Assembly: GCF_900101815.1 (NCBI RefSeq)
Contig: NZ_FNAO01000012.1
Span: 1 to 60,494 of the forward strand
Reading direction: 5' to 3'
From: Pricia antarctica
GTDB lineage: Bacteria > Bacteroidota > Bacteroidia > Flavobacteriales > Flavobacteriaceae
DNA: 60,494 nt
The position numbers and the translations under genes were made by a program. Position 1 is the first letter of the stretch. Each line of letters opens with the position of its first letter. Under the pieces are notes generated by a model, which was not told where the DNA came from, did not search any database, and saw only the letters and a list, made by a program, of their open reading frames with translations. Positions 56,213 through 60,494 of the stretch are shown in pieces.

Positions 56213-56763
56213 ACTCCCCCTCGGACCAACGACATATTCATAGGGTTCTCAGTGGGGAGAAAGATGCGTTTCGATATTTCGTGAGAAATTATCAGGAAAT
56301 GGGCTATTCAGTAGCCATATCCATTGTCAAGAATGATATGGACGCCAAGGATGCGGTTCAGAATGCCTTTATTCGGGCATTCAGATCGTTGCGTTCCTTT
56401 CGGCAAGATTCCCAGTTCTCCACGTGGTTCTATAAAATTGTGGTCAACGAGTCGCTGAAACAAATTAAAAGGGGCAAATCGAATAACGAGACTGTTAGCT
56501 TTAAAGATGACACTAAAGACTATGGCCCTATTTTTAACGAGGCGATGAATAAGCTGGAGGTCGAGGACAGGAACATTAGAATCGACAACGCCCTTAACCT
56601 TATGAAGCCGAAAGAGGCATTGGTATTGAAGCTACATTATCTCGGTGAGCAGCGGATAGAAGAAATAGAAAAAACAACGGGATTTACAAAAAGTAACATT
56701 AAAGTTTTACTGTTCAGGGCGAGAAAAAGTTTTTCCGCCCTTTTCGTTCAATATAAAAATTAA
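56209..56763 (+). CDS. ECF-type RNA polymerase sigma factor
   Basis: 184 residues from a TTG that overlaps the previous stop (AGTTGA). Region 2 (AFRYFVRNYQEMGYSVAISI, DAKDAVQNAFIRAFRSL) and region 4 (LNLMKPKEALVLKLHYLGEQ, IEEIEKTTGFTKSNIKVLLF) are clear. It likely recognises the GTAACC-N15-GTATC promoters at 55.8 kb, giving autoregulation and control of the serine hydrolase. Confidence 0.92.
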   Translation: MNSPSDQRHIHRVLSGEKDAFRYFVRNYQEMGYSVAISIVKNDMDAKDAVQNAFIRAFRSLRSFRQDSQFSTWFYKIVVNESLKQIKRGKSNNETVSFKDDTKDYGPIFNEAMNKLEVEDRNIRIDNALNLMKPKEALVLKLHYLGEQRIEEIEKTTGFTKSNIKVLLFRARKSFSALFVQYKN

Positions 56764-56766
56764 GGG

Positions 56767-57129
56767 ATGGACACAACGGACAAGAATATAAAAAAGGCAT
56801 TTTCGACCTACACCAAAAGTTTTGATGTCGATTTGGAGGAATCCATAATGGACAGGATCAGTGTGCAAAAAAACTACGGTGCCGAGCTTTTCCGATCAAG
56901 GAAAAGAGTAAAAGTAGGAACGGTTTTTAGCGCTTTATTCCTAATCGGTTACTTTTTGCTTACTTATTTTGACACCTTGCCCCGCATAAACGGCCAAATG
57001 AAGGTAATCGATGTTTACTTACCTGCAATATTTGCAAGTATGTTGATCATGGTTATGTATTTTTTGCTGAATTACATTTTCACTTCTTCAAAAAATGAAA
57101 TGGACAATCTGGTTCTTCCTGAACAATAA
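56767..57129 (+). CDS. Membrane protein, candidate anti-sigma factor
   Basis: 120 residues: a soluble N-terminus of about 45 (IKKAFSTYTKSFDVDLEESI) and two membrane helices (GTVFSALFLIGYFLLTYF; ASMLIMVMYFLLNYIF). It follows the sigma gene by 3 bp. No zinc-binding ZAS motif, so if it is an anti-sigma factor it belongs to a non-classical type. Confidence 0.6.
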   Translation: MDTTDKNIKKAFSTYTKSFDVDLEESIMDRISVQKNYGAELFRSRKRVKVGTVFSALFLIGYFLLTYFDTLPRINGQMKVIDVYLPAIFASMLIMVMYFLLNYIFTSSKNEMDNLVLPEQ

Positions 57130-57180
57130 ACGTCATCAACTGCTATAGTCCTTTGAACAATTGACAAATGGGTATAAGTT

Positions 57181-57744
57181 ATGATTTTCGGATATGCAAG
57201 GGTATCAACATCGGAACAAAAATTAGGTGCTCAAATCGACCTGTTGAAGAATGCAGGTTGCGAAAAGATCTACACGGATATTGCAAGCGGGGCAAGGAGC
57301 GATAGAAAGGGTCTGAACGAGCTGATCCGATACATGCGTAAAGGGGATACGGTCATTGCCTATAAAAATGACAGGATGTTCCGCTCCCTTAAAAATATGA
57401 TAGATCTAATAGACAAGTTCAATGAGGCAGGGGTCTATTTTAAAAGTTTAAGTGAACCCGAATTTGATACAGCTTCCGCCAATGGAAAATTCCTATTGCA
57501 AATATTTGCGGCCGTAGCCGAATTTGAAAGAAATCTAATAAGCGAAAGAACAAAAGTTGGCCTTAACAATGCCCGTAAAAGAAATAAACTTTTAGGTAGG
57601 CCAACTGGCTCAAAAAAAGTAACCATTGAAAAATATCATTTTGCAAAATATCTGTACGATAGCAAAAACTTACCTATTAAAACGGCTTGTAAGCAGGCAA
57701 AGATTTCTAAATCATCGTTCTATCGAATAGAAAAGGTCCTATGA
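57181..57744 (+). CDS. Serine recombinase (resolvase/invertase family)
   Basis: 187 residues. The catalytic domain begins IFGYARVSTSEQKLGAQ with the nucleophile Ser (residue 10), then YKNDRMFRSLKNM, LLQIFAAVAEFERNLISERT and the C-terminal helix-turn-helix (GLNNARKRNKLLGRPTG...KISKSSFYRIEKVL). Length fits small resolvases and invertases that act on nearby sites. A copy of the 17-bp repeat lies 3 bp after its stop, placing a possible target beside the gene. Confidence 0.93.
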   Translation: MIFGYARVSTSEQKLGAQIDLLKNAGCEKIYTDIASGARSDRKGLNELIRYMRKGDTVIAYKNDRMFRSLKNMIDLIDKFNEAGVYFKSLSEPEFDTASANGKFLLQIFAAVAEFERNLISERTKVGLNNARKRNKLLGRPTGSKKVTIEKYHFAKYLYDSKNLPIKTACKQAKISKSSFYRIEKVL

Positions 57745-57747
57745 AAT

Positions 57748-57764
57748 GTTCGTTTTATGGCACT
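57748..57764 (+). repeat. 17-bp repeat, copy 3
   Basis: GTTCGTTTTATGGCACT, preceded by GAAAT; 15 of 17 bases match copy 1. It follows the serine recombinase stop codon. Confidence 0.65.
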
Positions 57765-58409
57765 CAATAAAAAAAGTAAACTCATCTTTTAGTTTTAGTT
57801 GAAGTTTTATAAACTAGTTGTACCTCTACTTTTCTGTTAGGTTAAGAAGTTCATCCATCTGTGTTTTCTGTCCTTCTAAAACGTTACGAAGCTGTCCCTC
57901 GCTCCAATTTTCGGGATTCGTTTACATAGGCCAAACAATTGGCAAACTATGGAGAAGGAACTGAAAGCGTTGGCACAGGTCTCAGGAGCCTCGGGAAAGA
58001 GGAAATTGCCTTCTATATAAAGGGGTTCAAAAGGTGCGCCAGCGATGCCCTCACTGATAAGGTTATGTGAATTTCTGGCACTTGACCCTGCCCATTTCCC
58101 TGAATTGCGCGTCCTTCCAAAAACAAAGAAATTTTTCACTGAACATGGTGGTAATCGGCCCACACAGAGCATGTGTTTGAGCCAGCTTTCGGACAAATTC
58201 TTTAAAAACATTATCTATTGAGCAGAATATTTCTGTAACTTACTTTGAACGTAAGCAGTGAGTTTATTTTAAATGTTTGTTTTGAGCACTATATAAGTGT
58301 ACTGAGCTTTTTGCTATTTCTAAGATATTTCCCATTTTTTTATATCGAACCCATTCATACTTAAACAAATTGGACTTGGAACTTATTCAATGATTAAAAC
58401 AATAATATC
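57765..58409. other. Gene-free stretch, perhaps a degraded gene
   Basis: On the plus strand a run of about 60 codons ending TGA at 58218-58220 (APAMPSLIRLCEFLALDP ... CLSQLSDKFFKNIIY) has protein-like composition but no start and a stop just upstream. It may be a remnant; I cannot name it. The leftward 111-residue frame over the same DNA looks like its shadow. Confidence 0.25.
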
Positions 58410-60185
58410 ATGCCAGCGGAACTGATTGTCGCAGTGATTATTTTAGGAGCGGTCATACTTTTCAGTCTTGAGATATTTTCTATTGATATCACGGCCTTGA
58501 TCATTATGTGTGCGTTGATGGTGACTGGTGTCCTAACAGTGGAAGAGGCCGTTTCCGGATTCAGCAACCCTGCCACGTTGACCGTTTTGGCGATGTTGAT
58601 CATCAGTGCCGGCATTCAAAATACCGGACTTATTAATTATCTGGGCCAGCAGAGTGTTGGAACCGGTATCAAGAATGAAATCGTTGTGATGGCCATGACT
58701 ATGTTTTTGGCGGGTACCTTGTCTGCATTTCTGAACAACACGGCCGTAGTTGCGATCTTCCTTCCAATGACCCTGAAGATTGCCCATCACAAAAATATCA
58801 ATGCCAATAAACTGCTTATGGCACTGTCCTTTGGAGCTATGCTTGGCGGCTCGTGTACGGTGATCGGATCGTCTACCAACTTGCTGGTAAGCGCAATTTC
58901 CGAAGAGCATGGTTTGGGCGCGATAAAAATGTTTGAACTCGCACCGGTAGGTGGGATATTATTCATCGTTATGACTATTTTTCTGGTGATCGGCATAAGA
59001 AAAACTATTCCAGAGCGGAAATCGGAAAAAGGGGATCTTACCGGCATTTATCGACTCGATAACTATCTCGCCGAAATGATAATACCGGAAAATTCTCCTT
59101 TTGTTGGAAAAAATATCGAGCAGACCCGGCTTTTGCAGGACCATGACCTGGAAATATTGCGAATCATTCGCAGGGAGAACATAATATACCTGCCCGAAAA
59201 TATTGAATTGCTGGAAGCCGGTGACTCACTGATCGTTAAGGCAAAAGCAAGAAAAATAATTGCAATGGGCAAAATTCCCGGCATTGAGATTAGGACCGAC
59301 CTAGCAATAAACGATGAAAAATTAATCACCGAAGACGTTGTTTTGGTGGAGGTGATTATCGGGCCTAATTCCCTATTGATTAAAAAAAAGATAAACGATA
59401 TTGATTTCCGAAAAAAATATAAAGCAATTCCTTTAGCTGTTCGTGGGAAACGAGGGGTAGCCGTTGAACAACTTGACCAAATTGCCCTTTCGGAAGGATT
59501 TGCCCTGTTGTTGGAAATTGAAAAAGATGCAATTTCAGAACTCCATGCCGGGGATGATTTTATCGTGCTTCACGAGCTGCCGCAAATTAAGTTGGAAAAA
59601 CGAAAGGCTATCATAGCTACTACCATAGTTATTACTGTAATTCTTGCTGCGAGCCTTAACCTTACCTCAATTTTAGTAAGCGCTTGGTTGGGTTGCGTAG
59701 CGATGTTTATTACTCGGGTCATCAGGATTCAATATGCTTACAGTAAAGTCAGTTGGAAAATATTTTTCTTACTGGCAGGGCTTATTCCTTTGGGTACGGC
59801 ACTTGAAAAATCCGGCACCGGTGATCTTGTAGCCACTTTTATCACGGAACACTTGGCCACGTACGGCCCAGCGGCAATCCTTTCCTCCTTGTTCCTCGTT
59901 ACCACCTTACTGTCCGGGTTTGTTACCAATAATGCTGTGGCAGTACTCTTGGCTCCGATAGCTATTACTATTTCACATCAATTGCAAATAGACGCCAAAC
60001 CATTCTTACTGGCCGTCATCTTTGGGGCTAATACTAGCTTCCTGACCCCCATAGGTTATCAAACCAACACTTTGATCTATGGGGCCGGCCAATATAAATT
60101 CGTTGACTTTTTGAGAACGGGCGGGTTAATGACCTTATTGGTCTGGATATTGATAACGGTGTTGCTCCCACTTTTTTACTTTTAA
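58410..60185 (+). CDS. SLC13/DASS-type permease with RCK-C (TrkA-C) domains
   Basis: 591 residues. Five N-terminal membrane helices (VAVIILGAVILFSLEIFSI, with the NNTAVVAIFLPM and GGSCTVIGSSTN substrate loops) are followed by two cytoplasmic TrkA-C domains (about 205-390; EMIIPENSPFVGKN, NSLLIKKKINDIDFRKKY). Further helices carry the second copy of the loops (SGFVTNNAVAVLLAPIAI, NTSFLTPIGYQTN). Transports anions such as sulfate or dicarboxylates with sodium. Given two sulfatases in the window sulfate is attractive, but not shown. Confidence 0.9.
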   Translation: MPAELIVAVIILGAVILFSLEIFSIDITALIIMCALMVTGVLTVEEAVSGFSNPATLTVLAMLIISAGIQNTGLINYLGQQSVGTGIKNEIVVMAMTMFLAGTLSAFLNNTAVVAIFLPMTLKIAHHKNINANKLLMALSFGAMLGGSCTVIGSSTNLLVSAISEEHGLGAIKMFELAPVGGILFIVMTIFLVIGIRKTIPERKSEKGDLTGIYRLDNYLAEMIIPENSPFVGKNIEQTRLLQDHDLEILRIIRRENIIYLPENIELLEAGDSLIVKAKARKIIAMGKIPGIEIRTDLAINDEKLITEDVVLVEVIIGPNSLLIKKKINDIDFRKKYKAIPLAVRGKRGVAVEQLDQIALSEGFALLLEIEKDAISELHAGDDFIVLHELPQIKLEKRKAIIATTIVITVILAASLNLTSILVSAWLGCVAMFITRVIRIQYAYSKVSWKIFFLLAGLIPLGTALEKSGTGDLVATFITEHLATYGPAAILSSLFLVTTLLSGFVTNNAVAVLLAPIAITISHQLQIDAKPFLLAVIFGANTSFLTPIGYQTNTLIYGAGQYKFVDFLRTGGLMTLLVWILITVLLPLFYF

Positions 60186-60494
60186 ATTTCAAGACCATTT
60201 TATTTAACCATATACTAGAATGGCCTTATAGAAAAAATGGGGCAAAATTCCCATTAGAACCAATGGCGCGGTAGCTGTCAACAGCGGCCGTTAAAATCGA
60301 AAGATTTTAAGGATGACACTTTAAACGATTTTGAAAGTATATTATAATGTGGCATTAATTACAACGAGCCTTTGATATGATTGGTCCCCAAAAACGTTCG
60401 TGGCCGTTGCAGAAGTGCTCTGTGCGTAAGATATTGACCCGAGTAGGCTGTTTTTACGGAGCCTTCAGGGGGACCGGTCTTGATTGGATATACT
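60186..60494. other. Right edge, no gene; weak fourth repeat-like half-site
   Basis: AAAAACGTTCGT (60390-60401) resembles the left half of the 17-bp repeats. Nothing else is recognised; no tRNA-Leu is present to close the mobile element. Confidence 0.3.

Overview
The window looks like chromosomal DNA of a marine member of the Flavobacteriaceae (Bacteroidota). The evidence is a DnaE polymerase with a fused N-terminal DnaQ-type exonuclease, an S16 ribosomal protein with a long acidic tail, flavobacterial promoter boxes (TAnnTTTG), few Shine-Dalgarno sequences, and a scavenging gene set typical of marine species: two formylglycine sulfatases, Gfo/Idh/MocA oxidoreductases, a vanadium haloperoxidase, two phosphotriesterase-like lactonases and a Mo-hydroxylase. 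Assignments come from reading motifs; no database search was run.

Layout. 1-11.3 kb is an accessory defence block. It holds a compact type I restriction-modification operon on the minus strand (hsdM-hsdS-pentapeptide/membrane protein-hsdR-uracil-DNA-glycosylase-like), a Ros/MucR-type zinc-finger regulator, and a divergent AT-rich P-loop ATPase. The block abuts the 3' end of an intact tRNA-Asp, a classic island boundary. 11.4-45 kb is mostly chromosomal backbone: DUF58 protein, trxA, dnaE, rpsP-rimM, a toxin-antitoxin pair joined to a trmN-like methyltransferase, glutaryl-CoA dehydrogenase and a damage-tolerance polymerase pair (dinB/dnaE2-like). Catabolic and secreted genes are interleaved with these. 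A four-helix-bundle gene bounded by inverted heptamer arrays sits exactly between dinB and dnaE2. A second heptamer array without a gene lies at 39.1 kb.

45.6 kb to the right edge looks like an integrated mobile region. It begins at a 3' fragment of tRNA-Leu(CAA), followed by a tyrosine recombinase, an AbiEii-type toxin with its DUF6922-like partner, and a MobA-type relaxase with a MobC-like accessory protein and a likely oriT. Next comes a DUF4209/HEPN-like gene lying between two direct 17-bp repeats. A third copy of the repeat sits 3 bp beyond a serine recombinase gene. The region also carries a serine hydrolase divergent from a membrane protein-ECF sigma-membrane protein operon, and an SLC13/RCK transporter. 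No intact tRNA-Leu is seen to the right, so the element probably continues past the window.

The most interesting points are: (1) a membrane-anchored pentapeptide protein and a UDG-like enzyme built into a type I RM operon; (2) mirror-image ECF promoters (GTAACC-N15-GTATC) that tie a serine hydrolase to a sigma-factor operon; (3) the HEPN-like gene flanked by recombination-site-like repeats; and (4) the heptamer-array/four-helix-bundle unit as a candidate uncharacterised mobile element.
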